The notes below the pieces were generated by a model. It was not told the DNA's origin and made no database searches. It saw nothing but the letters and a program-made list of their open reading frames with translations. DNA of 44,737 nt from an uncultured Spirochaetales bacterium (GTDB lineage Bacteria; UBP6; UBA1177): contig CACYHH010000008.1 of the NCBI GenBank assembly GCA_902774115.1, forward strand, positions 1-44,737, written 5' to 3'. Made by a program: the position numbers and the translations under genes. Numbering within the stretch: the stretch's first letter is position 1; every line of letters starts with the position of its first letter. This document shows, one piece after another, positions 7,130-16,175 of this stretch.

Positions 7130-8413
7130 TTGAAAGTGTTTAGGTTTTACTTTCTCGCTCTGCTGTTAATCTGCGCGTTACCGGTTTTCGCTCAGGAAGC
7201 ACCTGCTTCGGAAGGCACACCGGAACAAAGCGAAGCTGCGGCTACGGAACAGGAAGCCCCGGCGGAAGCTGCACAGCAGGAAGAGGCGGCAGCAGCCGAG
7301 CAACCGGCAGAAGCAGCTCCGGCAGAAGAAGCTGAGCCTGCAAAAGAAGAGGCTGAACCTGCAAAGGAAGAAGCTCCTGCGAAAGAAGAGGCTGAACCCG
7401 CGAAGGAAGAAGCTCCTGCAAAGGAAGCGGAATCCGAAGACGAAGGCCAGTCAGATCTTGAAAAGGAACTTGCAGCCCAGGCTGAAGATCCCGATGCTGC
7501 GGGAGACAAAGCGGACGAAAAGAATCCGCCGAAACTCACTATCGGCATCAACAACGGTCTGTCACACGGTTTTGCAAAGGAAAGAAAAAGTTTCGGTTAC
7601 ACTCTGAATGTTTACGTATCCTATCAGCTCCCGCTGGAATTTTCGCTTGCTGTGGATCTCGGCTTCAGAGAATCATACCGCTACGGAATGAGCGTCGCTT
7701 ATGCAAACGAGGACGGCTCGGAATCGACAACGGATCTCGACTATTCGAAATTCGACGGAACACCGCTCAACATCGGTCTTTCGAAAGGTTTTGAACTCGC
7801 AGGTCTCATGGGTTCTGTCGGAATCGGCGTTTCGCTTCCTTTCACCTCGAAGGAACTTTGGGACGTTTACGGTGTCAGAACCATTCTCGGCGTCAATTTC
7901 GGACTTGCTAAGAATTTCCAGCTTCCGAAAGATGTCACTCTCGGACTTTCGTTCGGTTTCAACTACGCGAAAACATTTGCAGAATACGATGCTGCCTGGG
8001 AAAAATACTCAAACGAACCGCTCGGTTATCTCCAGAACCACGACATCGGTCTTGTCCTCGGTCTCGGAATCAACTACAAAGGTTTCGGCTTTAAAGTTTC
8101 CGGCGGATACAGTTTCGGCTCCGATTACAAACTCAACACGAAAAACTACTACTATGACGGATTCCAGGGCTCGATCAAAGATTCCGAATGGTATTACCTT
8201 TTCTCGTTCGGAGCAACGGCATCCTATTCGATAAAAGGTTTCTCGTTCGCTCTCGGCGTAAGAACGAACGCACCTGAGTTCGACAACGGCAACTACGAAG
8301 GATACAACGAGCTTCCGGGCGATCCGGATGTAAAGAACGGTGCTACGAACTACCCGTTCAAGGCTAAATATACGACAGTTTTTGCTAACATTGGCTATTC
8401 ATACAGTTTTTAA
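7130..8413 (+). CDS. Outer-membrane beta-barrel protein with Ala/Glu/Pro-rich N-terminal linker
   Basis: This 427-residue exported protein has three parts. The signal peptide ends ALPVFAQ-E near residue 22. A low-complexity segment of about 110 residues follows, with repeats of PAKEEAE and PAKEEA. The rest is a beta-barrel of alternating aromatic/glycine strands (for example FSLAVDLGF, GLMGSVGIGVSLPF, GFGFKVSGGYSFG) that ends in YSYSF; the C-terminal Phe is the usual outer-membrane insertion signal. The frame is open to 7052, but the real start is probably TTG 7130, placed just after AAAGGAGGAG and giving a clean signal peptide. The function is not recognised. The next gene follows after 14 bases with a strong ribosome binding site, so barrel and metalloprotease are made together. 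Confidence 0.8.
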   Translation: MKVFRFYFLALLLICALPVFAQEAPASEGTPEQSEAAATEQEAPAEAAQQEEAAAAEQPAEAAPAEEAEPAKEEAEPAKEEAPAKEEAEPAKEEAPAKEAESEDEGQSDLEKELAAQAEDPDAAGDKADEKNPPKLTIGINNGLSHGFAKERKSFGYTLNVYVSYQLPLEFSLAVDLGFRESYRYGMSVAYANEDGSESTTDLDYSKFDGTPLNIGLSKGFELAGLMGSVGIGVSLPFTSKELWDVYGVRTILGVNFGLAKNFQLPKDVTLGLSFGFNYAKTFAEYDAAWEKYSNEPLGYLQNHDIGLVLGLGINYKGFGFKVSGGYSFGSDYKLNTKNYYYDGFQGSIKDSEWYYLFSFGATASYSIKGFSFALGVRTNAPEFDNGNYEGYNELPGDPDVKNGATNYPFKAKYTTVFANIGYSYSF

Positions 8414-8427
8414 TTTAGGAGGTTATT

Positions 8428-11400
8428 ATGAATTTGACCAAAAAAGCATTGTCGCTGCTTATTGCTCTCATTGCTGTGATGATGGCGGTATCATGCACAA
8501 CTGAAAGAAGTGCAGTCGACAAAACAGATGAACTTGCTCTCGACAAAAGGTTGTTCGACGGCGAGTTTTTTGTACGTCAGACCATCGTTGATCTGCCTTA
8601 CACTGCGGACTACGCATTCATAGGCGAATCAAGCAGTGGTAAAGTTATCAAATGGAAAATCACCGAGAATTGGCTCATTGCTTACAGCATTTGGGACAAA
8701 CTCACCGCTGTTGACACCAACGAAATCGTTGACGTCAACGAAACCCCGATCGTTGCTTACCCGATCGCAGCTCACTACGACATCGTTCCGAGTGAGAATC
8801 CGACGACAGGCGAAGCACTTCCCGTTCTCGTTGCAAACACCGACAGACCATGGAATGAAAGACGTTATTTCTCGCTTGCTACAAACTCGATGAGCGGTGT
8901 AACCAACTACGAACTTCAGTACCTCACTCTCACCATCGAATGGGGTGCTCCTTTCTACAAAGCAGGTCTCACGACTGCTACAGATTGGGAATTCTATGCT
9001 CACGACGGCACATTCATTGTTCCGAAGAAGTATCGTGACTACACTGCAATTGCAGACGATGCAGAAAGATACAACAAGGAAGTTGAATGGTTCCAGTTCT
9101 TCTCAACCGAATACTTCGAACCCAACAATGCTGCCTGGTGGGCTGGTTACCAGATCCAAAACATGGACGATATCGATGAGTTCATCGGCAACGAACCGGC
9201 TGCAGTAACCTATCGTTTCGTATTCTCCAAGATCAACAGAGACGTTGTCGGAAAGAGAGATTACGATATCGCTTCCAAGACCTTCAAATGGACTCCCGGT
9301 GCAAAAGACAACGGTTTCAGACCGCTTGAATATCCGGATGAAATGTTCCGTGAATACGGTTTCTTCACCAACAAATTCAAAGGTTACGACAACTATCACG
9401 GATACAGAGAAGACAACTATCACACCCTTGCAAACTACTGGAATATGGCTTGGGCTAACGACAAGAAAGAGTGGAACTTCAAATGCGATGCAGGCGAAGA
9501 CTACAATACCTGTCTGAAGAAAATCAAATATCAGCAGAAGATCGTTTTCACCTCTTCTCCGAAGACTCCTCTCCGCATGCTTCCGGCAAACTGCGCTATC
9601 ACGAAAGACTACAACTACGCTATGCTCGGCGCAAGATTTGCAGCTATGAATCCGGGAAGCGATACCCGTGCTTTCGATGCATGGTATTTTGAAAATTACA
9701 AAGACGACTTCTTCAAGGAAGTTAAGACCGCTGACGGTAAGACTGCGATAGTAAGAGACCTTGAATGGTATACTTCGAACCTCAACGATCCGAACAACCC
9801 GCACAAAAACTGGAGAGAAAAATGCTTTGTTCCTGACAGACAGGCATGGATCCAGAAATGGAACGGTGATTTCATTGATGAAAACACCGACGACGCTCAA
9901 AAAATGAGCGAACTTCTCGAAAAGTATAAAAACGACATCGTCGTTATGGTCGAGAACCCTGTAGAATCTTATGTTCCGGCAAGAGACGGAAAAGCTCTCT
10001 ACGGTTTCGGAAACTACTACAACCTTTCTTCCGACAGCCGTGAAAACGCTGTAAAAGTCTGTGTAAAGAAAGATGAAGCAGACCTTTACGACGAAGAAAA
10101 GGTTATGTACTACACGACCTGCTACACCAATAATGACAAAATGTCTACTCTCTATGTAGACGAGTTCGGTTATCCGGAATGGAGAGGCGACCGCTGGGAC
10201 TGCCAGATCTTCGGCGAAAAAGAAGATTGCCCGGCAGGATACGAAGCAGTAAAGGCAGCATGTGTTCTCACAGAAGAAAGAACATGTGAAGTCGAAGCAG
10301 GTCTCCCTGTTCTCCGTCACAAATATGACAACGGTAACCCGTATGCAGCTCTTATCAACTGGGTCGACAAACCGACAGAATACGGTATTCTCGGTGTTTC
10401 CCAGTGGAACGTAAACCCGGAAACCGGTATGAGCCTGGGCGGCGGTTCGAACATCGCAGGATCAGTTCTTGCATGGGCCAACACCCGCGCTATCGAACTT
10501 GCAAGAGTCCTTATTTCCGAAGACGATCCGGCAGCTTGGGACTGGAAAGAACTCATCAATCCTGATTACTCCAAAACTCCGGAAGTTATCTGGGACACCA
10601 AGGCAAAAGCAAACAAAAAAGATGCTGTAAACACATGGACCAAACCTTACAGCCCGGCTAACCTTATGACTATGGTCAAGGCTTCTTCAAAGGATAAAAC
10701 TCCGGAAGAAAGACTTCAGGACCTCAACCTTGAATATGAACTTAAAACCAGAAATTACGACAGATTCGATTTCTCTTCTCTGGTTGGAAATCCGAAATGG
10801 GAAACCAAGATGGTTCCTTACTCCATCAAAAAGAACCTCTTCCCGTGGATGAATCCGTCAGACAATCCTGCTTACTCAGACGAGCAGAAAGAAATTATGC
10901 GCCCCTGGTTCGTAGGACCGGCAGCTATGGAAGCTGAAATGGTTAAATACCTCAAGGCTAAATCACTTGACTTCGACTTCGACGAATCCTTCATGGATGG
11001 TTCGATAATCCAGTTCATAAAGGAAAAACAGAAAGAAATCCGCAATGAAATGGGTATCAAAGAGGATGAAAACGGCAAAGTAGACTGGAGCAAAGTAGAC
11101 AAGAAAAAATACGAAGATGCTCTTATTTACGCTATCTATGATCCGTTGGAAAAGATGCAGTACAAAGGTGTTGCAGAGCACGAAATGGGTCACACCATGG
11201 GTCTCAGACACAACTTCATCGGTTCGACAGACCAGAGAAACTACGTAGACAACTACTATGCAAGCGAAAATTATCCTGCTATGATGAACGGAATCAAAGA
11301 CCTTCTCATCAAAGAACAGGAAGAAAAAGGCGAAGACTATGATCCCGCAACATTCGGTATCAAGGCTTACAGATACAAAAAAGCTTTCAAAACCGACGTC

Positions 11401-13584
11401 AACTACTACACCTACACTTCTGTAATGGACTACCAGAGAGAAGTTTACATCCATGCAGTAGGTCTTGGAAAATATGACCTTGCCGCTCTCAAGTTCGTTT
11501 ACGGCCGTTCTTTTGAACAAGTCAAAATTGCCGGAGACGCTAAATACGGCGAACTTGTACATCAGGGCGACGCAAGCGATGATTACAAAGGCACTAACAA
11601 GATCCATCCTCTCAGAGACACCGATTCCAAATACAGAGACTATGTAAGAACGAACGAGCAGTACCTTGACGAAAACGGCAAGCTCAAGACTGTTGACATC
11701 CCGACTCAGATCTACACTTACTACGATGAGAACAACAAAAAAGTCGAAAGACTTGCTCCGAAAGTCGGTCTTGGACTTCGTGCTTCATTGAAGATGGATG
11801 AAGACATGAACTATCGTTATGACTACGACTGTGACGACACTCAGGCTGAGTGCACGAAGAACACGACTTACCTTGTCAACGACGGCAGACACTATGAGTA
11901 TCTCTTCATCACTGATGAAAAATCATCCGATGATCCGAGAGCTAACACGTTCGATGCCGGCTTCATGGCTTCCGATGTAATCAGAAGCATGGTTGACATG
12001 GACAACGCTTACTATTTCCTGAGATTCTTCAGAAGAGGTAACCCGAAGTTCAGAGAGTTCCGCGACAGAACATCCATGAAGATGATCTACGACACACTCT
12101 TCGGAAAATACAAATACATCCACTTCATGCTTGATTACAACTTCTATGTTTACGGCAAATGGGCACCTTACATCCTTACCGGCAGCTCGAAATTCGAAGT
12201 TCCGGGCGACAGTACCGATACCAGTGACAAGTTTAAAGTAAACAACTATCTCTTCGACGAATACCAGAGAGCTCTTAACGGCGAGGAATACTGGCTTGAC
12301 GCAGACGGCGAGCTCAGAACACTCACTCCGATGAGCCCGGCAGACTACGTAATCGCAGGTATGGAAGGTGTAAACTACTTCTACTACAACATCATTTACA
12401 GACCTGCTGTCGGCGAATACATGGCTGTAGACAGAGGCGGAAACGATCCTGATATCGACGAAAAACTTGAGGCTAATCAGAATTCCTACTACCAGTCGAC
12501 AGAAAACTACATTGAAGGTTACTCGGAATACATGAACGTAGATACCATTAATGTAGATCCGGTTCTCGGACGTTTCCAGAAAGACCGCTGGGATATTCAG
12601 GACAACGAGAACATCTACTACGACAAAGTCCTGAGAAGAGGCTATGCTGAAGAGAAGATGGTTGCTATCTACGCTATCGCAAACGCTGGATGGTTCGATG
12701 CTAAATACAGAAGAGAAAGCCGTGCAAACGCTGTTGACCAGATGTTCGAAGGTCTTGAGAACGTTAAGTTCACAATGCTTTCCGATGTTGTCGACGAAGA
12801 AGCTCTCTTCACATTCTCTCCGTACTGCTACTCTGCAAAAGAGAACAATATCGTAAAAGTTGATGTTCCGGTCAACATCCTCACCAACTGGGCAATAACT
12901 CCTCCGGCTGCAGAAGACAATGTCAAAGTCTACACCCCGAAGAAGAACCTCTGCTCGCAGATCAAAGGCGATTACGTTCCGGTTCACGCAGGCTGGACTT
13001 ACTTCGACAAGATGTGGCCGATGTACTGGACGATGGGTAACGTTGCGAACACCTCGGCTGATACTTCGGTTCTCCAGAGATTCGTAGCTTACAGAATCAA
13101 TGCTTACGATATCAGCAACTATCCGGAACCCGATGTAAACGAAACCCAGTTCCTCAACAAGGACGGAAACGCTTACTACAGAGCAGTTCTTGCAAAATCG
13201 ACTCTCGATGTTCAGGATCAGAATGCTCTCGTTACGTGGAAAGACTGCAAAGCTGACGGCGACGATGACGCTACATGCCTTGCAAAAGTTAAATTCACGA
13301 AAGACGGTGCTGTAGCAGCCGGCGATCCTGATCTTGAAGGAACTCAGCGTTTCGATTCAAAAGAAGCGTTCTCCAAGTATCTCGCTGACAAATATGCAAG
13401 ACTTTCTCCGTCATTCAGACTTGTCCAGAGCGCAGGTCAGCTCAAAGGATATGAGGATGATTCAATGGCTGAAGGTGCAGAAGGATTCTCAAGACTGGTC
13501 ATCATGGAAACAACGATTGATCAGCTCAACTCCTTCGCAGCTGACAACCTTGGTTTCGCAGTCGAGTACGCATCACGTCACTAG
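8428..13584 (+). CDS. Giant zinc-metalloprotease lipoprotein (HExxHxxGLRHNF)
   Basis: This 1,718-residue lipoprotein has the signal MNLTKKALSLLIALIAVMMAVSC, with lipidated Cys near residue 23. The catalytic zinc site is HEMGHTMGLRH at residues 918-928, in the metzincin-like form HExxHxxGxxH, and SVMDY with Met 1000 fits the Met-turn. The GLRHNF continuation is typical of the large DUF5117/DUF4953-type metalloproteases known from Bacteroidota and other diderms. The protein is rich in Tyr, Asn and Asp, as expected for a secreted surface enzyme, and is roughly twice the size of the usual relatives. The start follows TTAGGAGG. It is co-transcribed with the outer-membrane barrel upstream and ends before a strong terminator. 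It probably sits on the cell surface or in the periplasm and degrades proteins or peptides; the substrate is unknown. Confidence 0.85.
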   Translation: MNLTKKALSLLIALIAVMMAVSCTTERSAVDKTDELALDKRLFDGEFFVRQTIVDLPYTADYAFIGESSSGKVIKWKITENWLIAYSIWDKLTAVDTNEIVDVNETPIVAYPIAAHYDIVPSENPTTGEALPVLVANTDRPWNERRYFSLATNSMSGVTNYELQYLTLTIEWGAPFYKAGLTTATDWEFYAHDGTFIVPKKYRDYTAIADDAERYNKEVEWFQFFSTEYFEPNNAAWWAGYQIQNMDDIDEFIGNEPAAVTYRFVFSKINRDVVGKRDYDIASKTFKWTPGAKDNGFRPLEYPDEMFREYGFFTNKFKGYDNYHGYREDNYHTLANYWNMAWANDKKEWNFKCDAGEDYNTCLKKIKYQQKIVFTSSPKTPLRMLPANCAITKDYNYAMLGARFAAMNPGSDTRAFDAWYFENYKDDFFKEVKTADGKTAIVRDLEWYTSNLNDPNNPHKNWREKCFVPDRQAWIQKWNGDFIDENTDDAQKMSELLEKYKNDIVVMVENPVESYVPARDGKALYGFGNYYNLSSDSRENAVKVCVKKDEADLYDEEKVMYYTTCYTNNDKMSTLYVDEFGYPEWRGDRWDCQIFGEKEDCPAGYEAVKAACVLTEERTCEVEAGLPVLRHKYDNGNPYAALINWVDKPTEYGILGVSQWNVNPETGMSLGGGSNIAGSVLAWANTRAIELARVLISEDDPAAWDWKELINPDYSKTPEVIWDTKAKANKKDAVNTWTKPYSPANLMTMVKASSKDKTPEERLQDLNLEYELKTRNYDRFDFSSLVGNPKWETKMVPYSIKKNLFPWMNPSDNPAYSDEQKEIMRPWFVGPAAMEAEMVKYLKAKSLDFDFDESFMDGSIIQFIKEKQKEIRNEMGIKEDENGKVDWSKVDKKKYEDALIYAIYDPLEKMQYKGVAEHEMGHTMGLRHNFIGSTDQRNYVDNYYASENYPAMMNGIKDLLIKEQEEKGEDYDPATFGIKAYRYKKAFKTDVNYYTYTSVMDYQREVYIHAVGLGKYDLAALKFVYGRSFEQVKIAGDAKYGELVHQGDASDDYKGTNKIHPLRDTDSKYRDYVRTNEQYLDENGKLKTVDIPTQIYTYYDENNKKVERLAPKVGLGLRASLKMDEDMNYRYDYDCDDTQAECTKNTTYLVNDGRHYEYLFITDEKSSDDPRANTFDAGFMASDVIRSMVDMDNAYYFLRFFRRGNPKFREFRDRTSMKMIYDTLFGKYKYIHFMLDYNFYVYGKWAPYILTGSSKFEVPGDSTDTSDKFKVNNYLFDEYQRALNGEEYWLDADGELRTLTPMSPADYVIAGMEGVNYFYYNIIYRPAVGEYMAVDRGGNDPDIDEKLEANQNSYYQSTENYIEGYSEYMNVDTINVDPVLGRFQKDRWDIQDNENIYYDKVLRRGYAEEKMVAIYAIANAGWFDAKYRRESRANAVDQMFEGLENVKFTMLSDVVDEEALFTFSPYCYSAKENNIVKVDVPVNILTNWAITPPAAEDNVKVYTPKKNLCSQIKGDYVPVHAGWTYFDKMWPMYWTMGNVANTSADTSVLQRFVAYRINAYDISNYPEPDVNETQFLNKDGNAYYRAVLAKSTLDVQDQNALVTWKDCKADGDDDATCLAKVKFTKDGAVAAGDPDLEGTQRFDSKEAFSKYLADKYARLSPSFRLVQSAGQLKGYEDDSMAEGAEGFSRLVIMETTIDQLNSFAADNLGFAVEYASRH

Positions 13585-13609
13585 ACTTTGCTGAAACGGG
13601 TCTTTTTCA

Positions 13610-13636
13610 GGGGAGCTCCGGCTCCCCTTTTTTTTG
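13610..13636 (+). terminator. Rho-independent terminator
   Basis: A 7-bp GC-rich stem (GGGGAGC/GCTCCCC) with loop TCCG is followed at once by eight T. It lies 26 bases after the metalloprotease stop and ends that operon. Confidence 0.9.
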
Positions 13637-13656
13637 CTTTTCAATCTAATCTCTAA

Positions 13657-13685
13657 TTGACAAAAACAGCGTGCTAACGTAATAT
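13657..13685 (+). promoter_or_regulatory. Near-consensus housekeeping promoter
   Basis: A perfect TTGACA (13657-13662), a 17-base spacer and TATAAT-like TAATAT (13680-13685) lie right after the terminator and 28 bases before the first start codon of the unknown gene cluster. It is one of the clearest promoters in the window and implies strong constitutive expression. Confidence 0.8.
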
Positions 13686-13712
13686 GCCGCGTCTTAACGA
13701 TTGGAGCTGAAC

Positions 13713-14006
13713 TTGGCAACCGGCATAAAATCGCATTTTGAAAGCGGAAATTCGGAAAAGAGCTTTCAGGTGGAAAAAATCGCCACCTTTTTAAAATCCA
13801 AAAAACTCGAACCGGTCTCTTTGATACTGCTTGACATGATGATTCCTTTCAAGAGGCAGATCTCGGCTTTCCTTTCTGTTGCCGAACCTCTCTCTTCCCT
13901 TCTCATCGGTGAGAAAAAAACAGGAAAAATACTCAGCTTTTCCAGCGGAGAAAATTCTTTTGAAGCGTTGAAGGCGGCACTTGAACGGGGTAAAGATGAA
14001 CTCTGA
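13713..14006 (+). CDS. Small conserved-looking protein of the unknown cluster
   Basis: This 97-residue protein has no signal peptide or membrane segment. It consists mainly of helix: VEKIATFLKSKKLEPVSLIL, then LDMMIPFKRQISAFLSVAEP, then a C-terminal SFEALKAALE helix. The start is probably TTG 13713, six bases after GGAG; TTG 13701 is the only longer alternative. It is the first gene after the near-consensus promoter and overlaps the next gene by 11 bases. From memory, the pattern (short helical protein with LEP..L.LLD..IPF) resembles small soluble proteins found beside poorly studied membrane-protein clusters in several uncultured phyla. That is an impression only. Confidence 0.65.
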   Translation: MATGIKSHFESGNSEKSFQVEKIATFLKSKKLEPVSLILLDMMIPFKRQISAFLSVAEPLSSLLIGEKKTGKILSFSSGENSFEALKAALERGKDEL

Positions 14007-15456
14007 GAACTTCACCGTATTCCTCTCGATGCGCAACATCGTAAGAAAGGTCAGAATCGATTTCGACTACTACAACGAAAGCATCTCCGCCGAAACCGAA
14101 GAAAGAACGTTGGAAACAGATGCCGAATTAAAGCGCGAAATAGCGAAATTTTATGAAAAAAGCGGAACGAAATCGGAAAAAACGATACAGCGTATCATCA
14201 TTCCGAAAAGACTTATGAATGCCGCAGTCTTCGGAATAAGCGAAGAGGGCTCGACACGATCCGCAAAAAGGCTCGCATGGTCGAAACTTCTCAATGTAAA
14301 GCAGGCATACTCGGCTTCCGACGCATTTTCGACAATCGATCTGACCGACATAGATTATATAATAATTGCAGGCGGTTACGACAATTCTATAAACAACAGG
14401 CTCAACAGCATGATCGTCTCTCTCGGCAAGAATCCGCAGCTTCTCGAAATCAAACCTGACATTATTTTCGCGGGGAGCCGCCTTTCGTTGGAAACGGCGC
14501 GCAAGGAACTTGCCAAACCCGGGATACGCTTTTCAGCACAGCCGAACGTGCTTGAAAACAACCGCTATACCGCTGCAGACGAAGAACTTCTCCAGCAGAA
14601 CAGCATTTCAACGCTCCAGCAGATGACGCTTTGGGACGAAATCGAAGACGTGAAGATAAACGACATCGCTTATACAGAAGCTCTCCGCAAGATTTCCGAC
14701 GTTTTCTGCATGAAACGCTCAGAAACCGTTCTTTCCGCCCTCTTTACAGACGACTATTCGCTTCTAAGCCACGCCGAACGCGGTGCAGGCACCACTTTGT
14801 TCAGAAACTACGCCGTTCCTCAGGAAGCGGGGACTCTGACAACTGAGGTTTTCGAATCGGTTTTCAACGATCTTCTGATCGAAAAACAGACAGTTTTTGA
14901 CGAAAATTTTCAGCAGAAAAACGTACTTGCCATAGACGACTCGGTAGAAAACATCCTTTTCGAACCCGACAGAATAATCGGAGTGGCTCTGACCGGCAAA
15001 ATCGATTTCGAAACCTTTCTCAGATTCGTCTCCATTCCCGGCGTAACACACGGAACGATCTACTTCCTCTTTGACGATCTGGGGGTAATTCTCGCCGGAA
15101 TGACGATGTTTATGCAGGGAAAAGGGGGCAACAACTCGTTTCTCAGAGGATTTTTCAACACTGCCGACATAAAAAACGGCTGGATATTCATACCTTACGG
15201 CAGATTCAGAAAAGGGGCTCCGGCAATTTTTATAGAAAAACTCGAAAATGACAGAAAAGAGGATATCGTGCTCCGGTGGGGCGAATACCGCGTTTTCGAA
15301 ATAAATCCCGATTCGGTAGTCGAAATCCACACTGCGAAAGGAGTCTACATGACCAAAAACGACCCTGAAAGCAACAAGAAGACAATAGGTACGAAAAAAA
15401 GCAGAAAGACGCTGATTTTCGACCTTCGGGAAGAGATGCACAAATGGAAACGGTGA
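13996..15456 (+). CDS. Unknown protein, possible distant MutL/GlmL-like (ASKHA) fold
   Basis: This 486-residue soluble protein was not recognised with confidence. Features seen: DLTDIDYIIIAGGYDNS near residues 120-135, a nucleotide-fold-like strand and turn; EPDRIIGVALTGKIDFETFL followed by a hydrophobic strand and MQGKGG; and a C-terminal beta-rich part ending KTLIFDLREEM. The order (internal 'IIAGGYDN', late 'GVALTGK', C-terminal small beta-barrel) is reminiscent of the glutamate mutase accessory protein MutL/GlmL family, which has an actin-like fold. No canonical ATP motif is plain, so this is weak inference. ATG 13996 follows GGGGTAAAG and gives an 11-base overlap with the previous gene; the next gene starts 13 bases before the stop. 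Coupled translation suggests a stable complex. Confidence 0.65.
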   Translation: MNSENFTVFLSMRNIVRKVRIDFDYYNESISAETEERTLETDAELKREIAKFYEKSGTKSEKTIQRIIIPKRLMNAAVFGISEEGSTRSAKRLAWSKLLNVKQAYSASDAFSTIDLTDIDYIIIAGGYDNSINNRLNSMIVSLGKNPQLLEIKPDIIFAGSRLSLETARKELAKPGIRFSAQPNVLENNRYTAADEELLQQNSISTLQQMTLWDEIEDVKINDIAYTEALRKISDVFCMKRSETVLSALFTDDYSLLSHAERGAGTTLFRNYAVPQEAGTLTTEVFESVFNDLLIEKQTVFDENFQQKNVLAIDDSVENILFEPDRIIGVALTGKIDFETFLRFVSIPGVTHGTIYFLFDDLGVILAGMTMFMQGKGGNNSFLRGFFNTADIKNGWIFIPYGRFRKGAPAIFIEKLENDRKEDIVLRWGEYRVFEINPDSVVEIHTAKGVYMTKNDPESNKKTIGTKKSRKTLIFDLREEMHKWKR

Positions 15457-16175
15457 TCGATTTTAAAATATTTTCGCTTTTCGCGATATTCATGGTTTCT
15501 CTTATCCTTCCGAATATTTTCGTAAAAAAATTCCCGTCGAAACTCTCGAGAGAGACGATGCTCCTGCTTCAATTCATAAAAACGATGATAGACGAGGACA
15601 GCGGTAGAATCGCGGTCAACAGCTCGATCGATTCCAAGGCTCATCCGCTCTTTTCGGCTGCCGCGAGATTCATAGACGAAATCCTGAAGGAAAGTGATGC
15701 TGGCAACAGCGTAAGAACGACGATTCCCGAAGAGTTCGGCGTTATCGCGACACACAGTGCCGAAAACGCGTCCATCCTTTTCACGCCGCTTTCAAACGCG
15801 AACAACACTTTCTACACGACCATCGAGAAGCGTGAAATGAACGCATCGCTGATCCTCAATATTTCCGACGGTTCCGCAATATCCGACTGGGATGCCTACA
15901 ATTCCGATTCCGACAAAAAACGGATCGCGCTCTCCTGTTCGATAGAAGGACTTCTGATCGACGCTATAAACTCCAAAAAGTGCCTGATTTCGCTCGAACC
16001 TTTCCTGATGAACGCCCAGATAAAGAAGCTGAAAAATAAGCGTACCCTCGAAACTTCCGGTGTTTATCTGTTTCTGGCAATAGTCGCAGCTGCGATACTT
16101 TCGCTTTCGCTGTGCAAAACTCTGGCACCCTACTACCCTTTTTTAGATAATCTCCTGAAAACGGTGGCAGAATGA
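15444..16175 (+). CDS. Membrane-anchored protein of the unknown cluster
   Basis: This 243-residue protein has membrane segments near both ends (about residues 8-25 and 205-230) and a soluble domain of about 170 residues between them. The core is notably well ordered: PEEFGVIATHSAENASILF, then FYTTIEKREMNASLILNISD, then CSIEGLLIDAINS. This resembles, from memory, the layout of DUF6754-type proteins (membrane helix, SAEN-like motif, GLLIDA-like helix), but the match is not certain. The start overlaps the upstream gene, and the stop overlaps the next start in ATGA. No catalytic motif was identified. Confidence 0.7.
   Translation: METVIDFKIFSLFAIFMVSLILPNIFVKKFPSKLSRETMLLLQFIKTMIDEDSGRIAVNSSIDSKAHPLFSAAARFIDEILKESDAGNSVRTTIPEEFGVIATHSAENASILFTPLSNANNTFYTTIEKREMNASLILNISDGSAISDWDAYNSDSDKKRIALSCSIEGLLIDAINSKKCLISLEPFLMNAQIKKLKNKRTLETSGVYLFLAIVAAAILSLSLCKTLAPYYPFLDNLLKTVAE

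Noticed and set aside
9103-10320. Long minus-strand open frame inside the metalloprotease gene
   Set aside because: Shadow of biased codons in the strong sense gene; Val/Phe/Cys-rich composition, no ribosome binding site and no domain.
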